From positions 1-64,000 of the forward strand of contig NZ_AYOD01000013.1 in NCBI RefSeq assembly GCF_000497755.1: a DNA stretch of 64,000 nucleotides, read 5' to 3'. The position numbers were made by a program, and so were the translations under genes. Shown here piece by piece: positions 33,804 through 41,926 of this stretch. Under the pieces are notes generated by a model, which was not told the origin of the DNA, did no database searches, and saw nothing but the letters and a program-made list of their open reading frames with translations. Source of the stretch: Aliihoeflea sp. 2WW. Lineage in GTDB: Bacteria > Pseudomonadota > Alphaproteobacteria > Rhizobiales > Rhizobiaceae. Positions within the stretch are counted from its first letter, which is position 1; each line of letters begins with the position of its first letter.

Positions 33804-35390
33804 TCAGCGTGCAGTCGCGCGGCCAACCAAACCCGGATCGAGTTCGTCGCCGGCGAAGGCGACGAACTGGTCGGGGCGCACGAGCACAAAGCGGGCGCCA
33901 TAGTCGGCCGTCTCGCCGGTTGCGTCGTCTTCCACGATCGTCAGCGGCACGCCTGCCTCGTCCGCCGCAATGCGGAAACGCTCGACGCCGTCATTGCCGC
34001 CGAGCGCCAGAAGCGTGAAGCCCGTACCCAGCCGTTCATAGACGTTTTCGCCGGTCGAAAGCCGCCGCGGCGCCAGATGGTGCCCTGCCCGCGCCGTGAA
34101 GCTGTGGCCGCCGATGGCGTTCGTCGCGCCGCCCGCACCCGCCACGATCGGCGAGCCGCGATAGTTCGGCTCGAAGGCGTTGACCTCGTCGCGCGCGCCC
34201 GACCCCCGCGCGGTCCATTCGCGCTCGAAGGCCTCACGGTCCGTTTCCGGGTCGTGCGTTTCCAGGAATGCCCGGTCGCTTTCGATCGCCTTTTCGATGA
34301 AATCCTTCGCCGTCGAAGCGAAGACCGGCCGGCGCTCGGCGTCGTAGGTGTCGAGCAGCCCCTCGCCGCCCCAGCCCTGCAACGTCGCGGCGAGCTTCCA
34401 GCCGAGGTTTCGCGCATCCTCGAAGCCGGTATTGATGCCGTAGCCGCCATAGGGCGGGTGGCTATGCGCGGCGTCGCCGGCGATGAACACATTGCCTTTG
34501 CGATAGCTGTCGGCGATCGCGACGCGCAGATCCCAAAAGCCGATATGCTCGAACTCGACGTCGAACTCCGCCCCCACCGCCCGGTGCAGATAGGCGGTGA
34601 AGTCGAAATTGTCCTTCGTCGTGTCGGCCGGCACCGGCGCGTGGAAGAACCATGTGTTGCCGAGATCGACGCGGCCGAAGAACTGCCAGTAGCCTTTAAG
34701 GTCCGGGTGCAGGACGTTGTAGAACGATTTGCCCGGAAAGCGCTTCAGGAGTTCGTGCAGCCCCGTCGAGCGGAAGACGAGCAGCACCATCAGCCTGTCA
34801 TGGTCGGAGCGCGTCTGCGTGATGCCGGCCATGTCGCGCACGGCAGACTTGCTGCCGTCGCAACCGACCAGATAGCGCGCGCGGATCTTGACCGCCTCGC
34901 CGCCCTCGCGCGGCATGGCGGTCACCGTCACGCCGTCCGCATCTTCTTGGATCGCCTCGCCCGAATAGCCGTAGAGCGTCTCGATGGCGTCGATTTCCGC
35001 TGCCCGCGCGCGCAGCACGTCCTCGGTGGCGTATTGGGGAAGCCGCTCATTGTCGGTGAAGTAATAGGGCCGCACGAGTTCGCGCTGCAGCCAGTCATAA
35101 TGGTAGTCGCCCAGAAGCGTGCCATAGGCCGTCAACCCGCCGATACCGTATTCCTTCGGCACAGTGCGGGCGGCGCGCAGTTCCTTTTCCGCGCCCCAGA
35201 AATGGAAATGCTCCATCGTGCGCTGGGTCAGGTTCTGGCCCTTGGGCACCCGCTGCGGCGTCGGGTAGCGCTCGACGACGAGCGTGCGGATGCCGCGCTG
35301 GCCAAGCTCGATCGCCAGCCCCGTGCCGACGGGTCCGCCGCCGAAGATCACCACATCCGCCTGCCGTTCCATTTCGCCCGTCATCGTCAT
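33804..35390 (-). CDS. FAD-dependent monooxygenase, PheA/TfdB family
   Basis: A 528-residue flavoprotein hydroxylase. The Rossmann motif IFGGGPVGTGLAIELGQRG is near the N-terminus, the DG motif is in YLVGCDGSKSAVRD, and FAD-binding GDAAHSHPPYGGYGINTGFEDA is in the middle. The C-terminal thioredoxin-like domain is short. Such enzymes hydroxylate phenolic or other aromatic rings with NAD(P)H and oxygen. The start is one of two adjacent ATG codons (35390 or 35384). It is the last gene of the leftward ACMSD-ALDH-monooxygenase operon. Confidence 0.88.
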   Translation of the reverse strand: MTMTGEMERQADVVIFGGGPVGTGLAIELGQRGIRTLVVERYPTPQRVPKGQNLTQRTMEHFHFWGAEKELRAARTVPKEYGIGGLTAYGTLLGDYHYDWLQRELVRPYYFTDNERLPQYATEDVLRARAAEIDAIETLYGYSGEAIQEDADGVTVTAMPREGGEAVKIRARYLVGCDGSKSAVRDMAGITQTRSDHDRLMVLLVFRSTGLHELLKRFPGKSFYNVLHPDLKGYWQFFGRVDLGNTWFFHAPVPADTTKDNFDFTAYLHRAVGAEFDVEFEHIGFWDLRVAIADSYRKGNVFIAGDAAHSHPPYGGYGINTGFEDARNLGWKLAATLQGWGGEGLLDTYDAERRPVFASTAKDFIEKAIESDRAFLETHDPETDREAFEREWTARGSGARDEVNAFEPNYRGSPIVAGAGGATNAIGGHSFTARAGHHLAPRRLSTGENVYERLGTGFTLLALGGNDGVERFRIAADEAGVPLTIVEDDATGETADYGARFVLVRPDQFVAFAGDELDPGLVGRATAR

Positions 35391-35421
35391 CCGTTCATTG
35401 ATTGCGTTGGGTCCGGCGCGA

Positions 35422-36861
35422 TCAGATCGCGCCGGCTTCCAGGTAGACATGCTTGGTTTCGAGGAAGTCGTTCAGTCCCTCGACGCCGTGGAGCCGGCCG
35501 AGGCCCGACTGGCGATAGCCACCCGTCTCGCCTTCGGCGAAGAGCCGTCCATGGCAGTTCAGCCAGACCGTGCCGGCGCGAACGGCGCGCGACATGCGCA
35601 TCGCCCGGTTCAGGTCACGCGTGAAGACGCTCGCCGCCAGGCCGTATTCGGTCGCGTTCGCCTTCTTCACCGCCTCGGCTTCCGTCTCGAAGGTCTCGAT
35701 CGAGACGATCGGGCCGAACAGTTCTTCCTGCACCAGCGGCGAGGCCAGATCGTCGATCTTGAAGAGCGTCGGGGTCAGGAACGCGCCCTGCGCCAGCGGC
35801 CCATTCGGCACGCCGCCCTTCAGCACCATCTCGCCCTCGTCGTCGGCCTGTTCGATCAGCCGAGAGACGCGGTCGCGATTGCCCATGTCGATCAGGGAGC
35901 CCATCTGGCTTTGCGCATCGGCGCCGGGGCCGACCTTTACGGCCGAAAACGCCGCCTTGATCCGGTTGGTAAAGTCCTTCTCGATCGATTTCTCGACGAG
36001 GAACCTGGCAGCCGCGACGCAGATCTGCCCGGCCATCACCAGCGAGCCGCCGGTCAGTTCGCGCACCGCCTGGTCGAGATCGGCATCGGCGAACACGGTC
36101 GCCGGCGCCTTGCCGCCGAGTTCGAGCGACAGGCGCTTCAGCGTCGGCGCCGCGCCCGCCATGATCCGCTTGCCGGTGGCGCTCGATCCGGTGAAGGAGA
36201 TGACGTCGATGTCGTTCGAGGCGACCAGCGCCTCGCCCACTTCCGAACCCTGCTCGTTGACCGAATTGACGACGCCCTTCGGCAGCGACGGGCAGTCGGC
36301 AAGGCAGCGCATGATCCGTGCATGGATCAGCGGCGTCTGCGGTGCGGGCTTGATGACGGTCGTGCAGCCGGCGGCGAGCGCCGGTGCCAGCGAGCGGGCG
36401 AGCAGCGTCACCGGCGCGTTCCACGGCACGATGATCGCGGCGACGCCCGCCGCCTCGCGGTTCATCATGGAGAAATTGCCGGGCATGGTTTCGAGCGTGC
36501 GGCCGAGGACGGTGCGCGCGAGGCCCGCATAGTAGCGGATCTCCGAGATCGCACCCATCGTTTCGCCCAGCGCTTCGCGCCTCAGCTTGCCGTTCTCGGC
36601 AACGACGAGATCCGCGATCTCGTCCTTTGCCGCCTCCAGCCGATCGGCGAATTCGAACAGCACCGCCGCGCGCAAGCGCGGCGACGAGGCCCAGCCGGTC
36701 GTCTCGAAGGTGTGGCGGGCAAGCGCCGCCGCCTGGTCGGCGAGCGCCTTGGTGCCCGGCTCGTAAGAGCCAAGCACGCTGCCATCGGCGGGGTTCAGGC
36801 TGTCACGTGCACCAGCGCCTTTCACCCATTCGCCGCCGATATAGTTGAGCGCGGTCGTCAT
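35422..36861 (-). CDS. Aldehyde dehydrogenase
   Basis: A 479-residue NAD(P)-dependent aldehyde dehydrogenase. Catalytic residues are visible: Asn148 (PWNAP), Lys171, Glu247 (LELGGK) and nucleophile Cys281 in GQICVAA. It oxidises an aldehyde to a carboxylate. Its ATG overlaps the end of the amidohydrolase gene by four bases, and the monooxygenase gene follows 31 bp downstream. ACMSD-type decarboxylase plus aldehyde dehydrogenase is a pairing known from 2-aminomuconate semialdehyde pathways, which is suggestive but not proof. Confidence 0.92.
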   Translation of the reverse strand: MTTALNYIGGEWVKGAGARDSLNPADGSVLGSYEPGTKALADQAAALARHTFETTGWASSPRLRAAVLFEFADRLEAAKDEIADLVVAENGKLRREALGETMGAISEIRYYAGLARTVLGRTLETMPGNFSMMNREAAGVAAIIVPWNAPVTLLARSLAPALAAGCTTVIKPAPQTPLIHARIMRCLADCPSLPKGVVNSVNEQGSEVGEALVASNDIDVISFTGSSATGKRIMAGAAPTLKRLSLELGGKAPATVFADADLDQAVRELTGGSLVMAGQICVAAARFLVEKSIEKDFTNRIKAAFSAVKVGPGADAQSQMGSLIDMGNRDRVSRLIEQADDEGEMVLKGGVPNGPLAQGAFLTPTLFKIDDLASPLVQEELFGPIVSIETFETEAEAVKKANATEYGLAASVFTRDLNRAMRMSRAVRAGTVWLNCHGRLFAEGETGGYRQSGLGRLHGVEGLNDFLETKHVYLEAGAI

Positions 36862-37877
36862 GCCGCGACCAGCCCGAGGAACTTGCGCGCATTGCCTTCA
36901 TAGAGCTTGGCGCGCAATTCGTCGGAGATGTCGAGTTGGTCGAGGATGCGGATCGTCTCGCGGATATACATCGGTCCGCCTTCGGGATCGAAGGGCGCAT
37001 CCGAGGCGAACATGACGCGGTCCTCGCCGAAGAAGTCGATCGCGTGTTCGATCGCCTTCGACGACCCGAACGAGGCGGTGTCGGCGTAGAACTCCTTGAA
37101 ATAGTCGAGATGCGGACGCTTCAGAGCCTTGCGGACGGCGGCCAGGTCACGATCCGTCGTGCGCTTGCCCATCTGGTCCCAGCCGGGGCCGACGCGGCCC
37201 TCGAAGAACGGGATCATGCCGCCTGCATGGTGGGTCAGCACCTTCAGCCCCTCGAACTTGTCGAAGAAGCGCGAGAACACCATGCGGGCCATCGCGGCCG
37301 AGGTCTCGTAGGGCCAGCCGAACGTCCACCAAATCTCGTATTCGGACCGGCTCTCATTCTTGTAGTCGGCGAAATTCTCGCCGCGCGCCGGGTGCAGCCA
37401 GACCGGCTTGCCGGCCTTCGCCATATATTCGAAGAACGGCTCGTATTCCGGCAGGTCGACGGGGTTGCCCGCGATGTTGGTGAAAATCTGCATGCCCGCG
37501 GCGCCCAGATCCTCGACCGCGCGACGGCATTCCTCGACCAGCGCATCAGGATTGTTCATCGGCGCGGTGCCGACGAAAGCCGGAAAGCGCTCGGGATACT
37601 TTTGGCAGAGCTCGGCCATCGAATCCGAGCCGATCTTCGACAGTTCCAGCGCCTTTTCGGGCCCGGCCAGCTTTTCCAGCGGCGGCGAGGCGAGCGAGAG
37701 CACCTGCTGATAGTCCTCGCCGAATTTGTCCATGACCTCGAAGCGGCGGTCGAGATCCGTCATCATCGGCACCGCGCCGGAGCGCATGGTGATGTCGGTC
37801 ATCTCGCCGATATGCGCGATCAGCGCATCGAAAAACGGCTTCGGCCAGATGTGGTTGAAAATGTCGATCTTCTTCAT
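36858..37877 (-). CDS. ACMSD-like amidohydrolase-family decarboxylase
   Basis: A 339-residue TIM-barrel protein of amidohydrolase family 2, related to aminocarboxymuconate-semialdehyde decarboxylase and resorcylate decarboxylases. The expected metal ligands later in the chain are present (histidine in VWLHPARGE, histidines in VLTHHAGGM, aspartate in FASDAPFD). The N-terminal DxHxH motif reads DIFNHIWP, so the first histidine is replaced by phenylalanine. It may decarboxylate or hydrolyse a ring-derived acid. It is the first gene of the leftward operon, next to a palindrome. Confidence 0.82.
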   Translation of the reverse strand: MKKIDIFNHIWPKPFFDALIAHIGEMTDITMRSGAVPMMTDLDRRFEVMDKFGEDYQQVLSLASPPLEKLAGPEKALELSKIGSDSMAELCQKYPERFPAFVGTAPMNNPDALVEECRRAVEDLGAAGMQIFTNIAGNPVDLPEYEPFFEYMAKAGKPVWLHPARGENFADYKNESRSEYEIWWTFGWPYETSAAMARMVFSRFFDKFEGLKVLTHHAGGMIPFFEGRVGPGWDQMGKRTTDRDLAAVRKALKRPHLDYFKEFYADTASFGSSKAIEHAIDFFGEDRVMFASDAPFDPEGGPMYIRETIRILDQLDISDELRAKLYEGNARKFLGLVAA

Positions 37878-37930
37878 GGGACCTCCCTCGGCAATAGCCG
37901 GAGGATGCCTTCGCGACGCCCATCAAGTCA

Positions 37931-37958
37931 ACAAATAATCTCACTCAATGAGATTTGT
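37931..37958. promoter_or_regulatory. Candidate IclR operator upstream of ACMSD-like gene
   Basis: Nested inverted repeats: AATCTCA/TGAGATT with a five-base centre, inside ACAAAT/ATTTGT. It overlaps the stop codon of the iclR gene at 37945 and lies about 55 bp before the ACMSD-like start. The half-site resembles that at 41755-41781. Confidence 0.55.
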
Positions 37959-38733
37959 TCTCGTCGCTTTCAGCCCGGCCTCGCAGCAGCGACTCCGACA
38001 CGATCCGCGCCGTCGCCTTCACGTCGGCGGCGATGCGCTCGATGGCCGCGCCATCGACGAGGTTGCCGGCGATGGTGACGCAGACGCTCGCGACGGGACT
38101 GCGTCCGGCATCGAACACCGGCGCGGCGATGCCGACGACACCCGGCGTCACCTCCCCATAGGCGACGCTGACGCCCGCCTTTCGCACCTTCTTCAGTTGC
38201 TCCATCACGTCCTCGACGCTGTTGCCGAGCCCGACGGCGCGCAAATCGTCCATGGTGCGCTCGACCAGCGGCACGAGGTGCCGGCGCGGCAGGAAGGCCA
38301 TGATCGAGCGGGCGATCGCCCCGCGCCCGAGCGGCATCGGCCGCCCGCGCGGATAGGAGGAAAGCGGGTTCCTGGTCGACGTATCGGAATCGACGCAGAG
38401 CAGCCGGTTGCCGTACCAGCGCACCAGAAGCGCCGTGCAACTGTATTTCGATGTGAGATTCCTGAGATGCGCCGAGCCGTTGATGATCAGCCGGTCGGAC
38501 TTGCGCATCAGATAGTCCATCTCGACCACTTTCGGGCCGAGCGTGAAGCCCGTATTCGGCATGGAGGTGAGAAGCCCCGCCTCCTTCAGCGTCTTCAGAT
38601 ATCGATAGAGGGTCGGCCGGCTGTAGCCCAGTTCCTCCATCAGTTCCTCGGGCGTCCATTCCAGACGGTCCTCGCTGAAGACTTCGAGGACGGCGAGAAC
38701 CTTTTCGAGACTGTTGCCTGCCGCTTTCGTCAA
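37945..38733 (-). CDS. IclR-family transcriptional regulator
   Basis: A 262-residue regulator. The winged helix contains WTPEELMEELGYSRPTLYRYLKTLKEAGLL (about residues 27-56). The effector domain has RPMPLGRGAIARSIMAFLP and GVVGIAAPVFDAGRSPVASV. No ATG is suitable; the TTG at 38733 overlaps the TGA of the fused TRAP permease gene as TTGA, so the regulator seems to be translated from the transporter message. It likely responds to the imported substrate and acts on the two similar palindromes at 37931 and 41755. Confidence 0.85.
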   Translation of the reverse strand: MTKAAGNSLEKVLAVLEVFSEDRLEWTPEELMEELGYSRPTLYRYLKTLKEAGLLTSMPNTGFTLGPKVVEMDYLMRKSDRLIINGSAHLRNLTSKYSCTALLVRWYGNRLLCVDSDTSTRNPLSSYPRGRPMPLGRGAIARSIMAFLPRRHLVPLVERTMDDLRAVGLGNSVEDVMEQLKKVRKAGVSVAYGEVTPGVVGIAAPVFDAGRSPVASVCVTIAGNLVDGAAIERIAADVKATARIVSESLLRGRAESDENKSH

Positions 38734-40670
38734 GACACCGCCTGTGGAGTAAGCGCGCGAGCGCGGCGCCAGTCGACGACCATGACGAGCACGCCGCCGA
38801 TGACACCGACGATATCGGTGTATTCGGCGCCGGGGAACGTGCCGGCAGGGATCAGCGCCAAGAGGCCGAACACGGCAAAGGCTGCCCGCATCGCGCCGGA
38901 GAGCTTGGTCATGAAGAAGCCCGACAGCGCCGCCGATATCAGCCAGACGCCGAGCGTCGCCGTCACGACCGCGATCGCGATGTCCACCGGTTCGCCGACC
39001 AGGATCAGCGTCGGCGAATAGACGAACAGGAACGGGATGATGAACGCCGCCCAGCCGAACTTCATCGACGCGAAGCCCGTCGCCATCGCAGATGCGCGGG
39101 CGATACCGGCGGCGGCGAAGGCGGCGATGGCGATCGGGGGCGTGATCATCGACATCATGCCGAGATAGAGGATGAACAGATGCGCCGCAATCGGGTTGAT
39201 GCCGACTTCGATCAGCGCCGGCGCAACGAGCGCGGCGAGCAGCACATAGACGCCCAGCGTCGGCAGGCCCATGCCGAGCACGATGCAGATCACCGCCGAC
39301 AGGAGAAGCAGCACGAACTTGTTGCCGCCGCCGAGCTGGACCAGCGCATAGGTCAGGTTGAACGACAGGCCGGTGACGTTGAGGATGCCGATGACGATGC
39401 CGGCGGCGGCCGAAATCAGGATGATCTCGACGACGTTCTTGCCGGTCAGCGGGATCGTTTCCCAAAGGACGCGCAGGCTCGGCCGTTTCGACTGGTAGCC
39501 GAAGACGAGCGAGGTGGCGATGACGACGAGGCAGGAGACGAGCGCCGCGCGCTCCGGCTGCCAGTTGAGCGCGAACAGGCCATAGATCAGAACCGCGAAG
39601 CCGAGGATGAAGTGCCAGCCGCCGCGCACGATCTTGCGGTCCGGGATGTCGGACTTGGCGACGCGCGAGATGCCGAGCTTCGCGGCATCGAGATCGGCCT
39701 GGATAAACAGCGCGGCATAGTAGAGCAGCGACGGCACGATCGCCGCGATGACCACTTCGGCATAGGACATCTGCAGGAATTCGGCCATCAGGAAGGCGGC
39801 CGCGCCCATGACGGGCGGCATCATCTGCCCGCCGGTCGAGGCGACGGCTTCGATGGCGCCGGCCTTGTGCGCCGGATAGCCGTCGCGCTTGATCATGGGA
39901 ATGGTGACGATGCCGGTCGCGACGACATTGGCGACCGCCGAACCGGAGATCGAGCCGAACAGCGCCGAGGCGACGACCGCGATTTTCATCGAGCCACCGC
40001 GAAAGCGGCCCATGCCGAGAAGCGCGGCGTCGGTGAAGAATTTGGAGCCGCCAGTGGCGGCGAGCAAATTGCCGAACAGGATGAAGGTGACGACGACCGT
40101 CGCCGCGATCGACAGCGGCAGGCCGAGAATGCCGTTCGAATCGAGCGCCATGTAACCGGCAAGCCGCTCCCAGGATTGCGGCCGGCCGGCAAGGCGGCCG
40201 GGGAAGAGATCGCCGAAGAGCCCGTAGAACAGGAAGACGGCGATGATGATCACCAGCGCCCAGCCGGCAGCGCGACGCACGGCCTCCAGCAGAAGCAGAA
40301 TGATGATGATGCCGGGAATGTAGGCCTGCGGCGGACCGGCGAAGATCAGGTTGACGATCGCCGAATAGTTCCAGGTGACATAGGCGAGCGCGGCAAAGGA
40401 GAGGACGGCCGCGATGCAGTCGTACCAGGGCACGACCACGCGCTCGCTGTCACGCTTTGCCGGCAGCATCAGGAAGGCGATCGGCAGGGCGAGCGCTAGG
40501 ATCGCCGACATGAATTGCTGCGGATAGAACGCGATCCCCATCGCGCGCGGCAGGGCCAGCGCCCAGGCGATGGCAAGCGCCGTCAGCGCAACGGCGAGCA
40601 AGCCCGACAAGGGCCGCCAGACGGATTCGGGCAGGCTGGCTCGCGAGCCGTTCTCGATGTCAGAATTCAT
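38730..40670 (-). CDS. TRAP transporter fused permease (TAXI type)
   Basis: A 646-residue inner-membrane protein in which the small (4TM) and large (12TM) TRAP permease parts are joined. Typical segments are GGSMKIAVVASALFGSISGSAVANVV and EAVASTGGQMMPPVMGAAAFLMAE. It works with the TAXI-type binding protein encoded 82 bp upstream. The ATG at 40670 is preferred over a GTG three codons earlier. The stop overlaps the iclR start. Confidence 0.92.
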   Translation of the reverse strand: MNSDIENGSRASLPESVWRPLSGLLAVALTALAIAWALALPRAMGIAFYPQQFMSAILALALPIAFLMLPAKRDSERVVVPWYDCIAAVLSFAALAYVTWNYSAIVNLIFAGPPQAYIPGIIIILLLLEAVRRAAGWALVIIIAVFLFYGLFGDLFPGRLAGRPQSWERLAGYMALDSNGILGLPLSIAATVVVTFILFGNLLAATGGSKFFTDAALLGMGRFRGGSMKIAVVASALFGSISGSAVANVVATGIVTIPMIKRDGYPAHKAGAIEAVASTGGQMMPPVMGAAAFLMAEFLQMSYAEVVIAAIVPSLLYYAALFIQADLDAAKLGISRVAKSDIPDRKIVRGGWHFILGFAVLIYGLFALNWQPERAALVSCLVVIATSLVFGYQSKRPSLRVLWETIPLTGKNVVEIILISAAAGIVIGILNVTGLSFNLTYALVQLGGGNKFVLLLLSAVICIVLGMGLPTLGVYVLLAALVAPALIEVGINPIAAHLFILYLGMMSMITPPIAIAAFAAAGIARASAMATGFASMKFGWAAFIIPFLFVYSPTLILVGEPVDIAIAVVTATLGVWLISAALSGFFMTKLSGAMRAAFAVFGLLALIPAGTFPGAEYTDIVGVIGGVLVMVVDWRRARALTPQAVS

Positions 40671-40752
40671 CACGCACACTCAAATCGGTGGATCGGGCGC
40701 TCGTCGCCGAGGCAGGCTGGGCCGGGCGCGCGTGGCGCCCGGCCGGTCGGGA

Positions 40753-41709
40753 CTATTCCTGCCAGATTCCGGCTTCCTTGTAGAATCGGATCGCGCCGGG
40801 ATGGAACTCCGACACGCCGATGTCGCTCGCCATGTCGGCAGGATCGAAGGCGTTGAAGGGCGGGAAGGTTTGCGCCATCGCCTCCTTGCTGTCGTAGATC
40901 GCCTTGGTCATCTGGTAGACCGTTTCCTCGTCGACGCCGGCATGGGTGAAGATCACCTGCGGATAGGCGAAGTAGGTCGAGGTCTCCTCGACGCCCGGCG
41001 CGTTCGGGCCCGGCTCCATCGTGGCGAAGAAGCCGACCGGCCAGTGCTCGCGGATGGTCGCGAGGTTTTCCTCGGTCTCCTCGATCGGCAGCGCGCGCAG
41101 ACCGCCGACGGCCGCATCCGCCTCGCGCACCTTGCCGGCGCCATGGGCGAAGATGAAGCCGACCGCGTCGCCGGCGATGAAGGCGTCCGCGCCTCCGACC
41201 ACGCTCGGCACCTGTACCGGCTGCATGTCGGCGCGCGTCATGCCCGCCGTCGCATACATCGCGTCGAGCTGCGGCAGGATGGTGTTCTGCGCCGTGTAGC
41301 CATCGACCATCGGCTGGCCGCGCAGATCCTCGATCGAGCGAATGTCGCTATCGGCGCGCACGAAGATCGCCTCGACCAGCGGCATGACATGGCCGACGAT
41401 GCGCAGGTCCGGATTGACGGAACCGGTGAACCACTCCTTGCCCTCGAGCGCGTAGTTCACTTCCTGAAGGTTGGCGGCGCCGAATTCGATGCCGCCCGAA
41501 GCGACGAACGGAATGTACTGGTTCGGGCTCGTCGCCGGCTGGATCGTCGCGTTGATGCCGGCCTGGTTGGCGGCATTGGCGACGGCCGTGCCGATATTGT
41601 GGAAGATCGAGCCTGGGTTCGACGTCGCGATGCCGACGGCCTGCGCCGAGGCCTGACCGCCGGTGACGAGAGCGGCCGCAATGACGGCCGAGGCGAGAAC
41701 GTATTTCAT
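40753..41709 (-). CDS. TAXI-family TRAP substrate-binding protein
   Basis: A 318-residue periplasmic protein with a signal peptide (residues 1-23, cut after SAQA or just before). The TAXI pattern is GIATSNPGSIFHNIGTAVANAANQAG near the N-terminus, followed by EFGAANLQEVNYAL. TAXI proteins bind glutamate-like, dicarboxylate or unknown acids. A GGAGGAAACCG site precedes the ATG. It starts a leftward unit with the fused permease and iclR and is divergent from a ThDP enzyme. Confidence 0.9.
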   Translation of the reverse strand: MKYVLASAVIAAALVTGGQASAQAVGIATSNPGSIFHNIGTAVANAANQAGINATIQPATSPNQYIPFVASGGIEFGAANLQEVNYALEGKEWFTGSVNPDLRIVGHVMPLVEAIFVRADSDIRSIEDLRGQPMVDGYTAQNTILPQLDAMYATAGMTRADMQPVQVPSVVGGADAFIAGDAVGFIFAHGAGKVREADAAVGGLRALPIEETEENLATIREHWPVGFFATMEPGPNAPGVEETSTYFAYPQVIFTHAGVDEETVYQMTKAIYDSKEAMAQTFPPFNAFDPADMASDIGVSEFHPGAIRFYKEAGIWQE

Positions 41710-41754
41710 CGGTTTCCTCCGGTTTCTACCTCCGTACCGCCACCTCAAGACGAT

Positions 41755-41781
41755 ACAAAATCCCATAAAGAGAGATTTTGT
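41755..41781. promoter_or_regulatory. Candidate IclR operator in divergent TAXI/ThDP promoter
   Basis: The arms ACAAAATC (41755-41762) and GATTTTGT (41774-41781) are perfect inverted repeats around an 11-bp centre. The right half (GAGATTTTGT) resembles that of the site at 37931-37958 (GAGATTTGTT). Confidence 0.55.
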
Positions 41782-41926
41782 GCGATTATGCACTTGCGTT
41801 TGTGCCGATGACAAGGCCATTTTTACCCTTGGGGCAAGACAGGCTGCGGCAATGACGGGACCGGTGCGTTTCGTCGTTGCCGCTCCGTCCCCTGCGAGTT
41901 TGCGAAGCGACGAAAGGGTGGAGACG

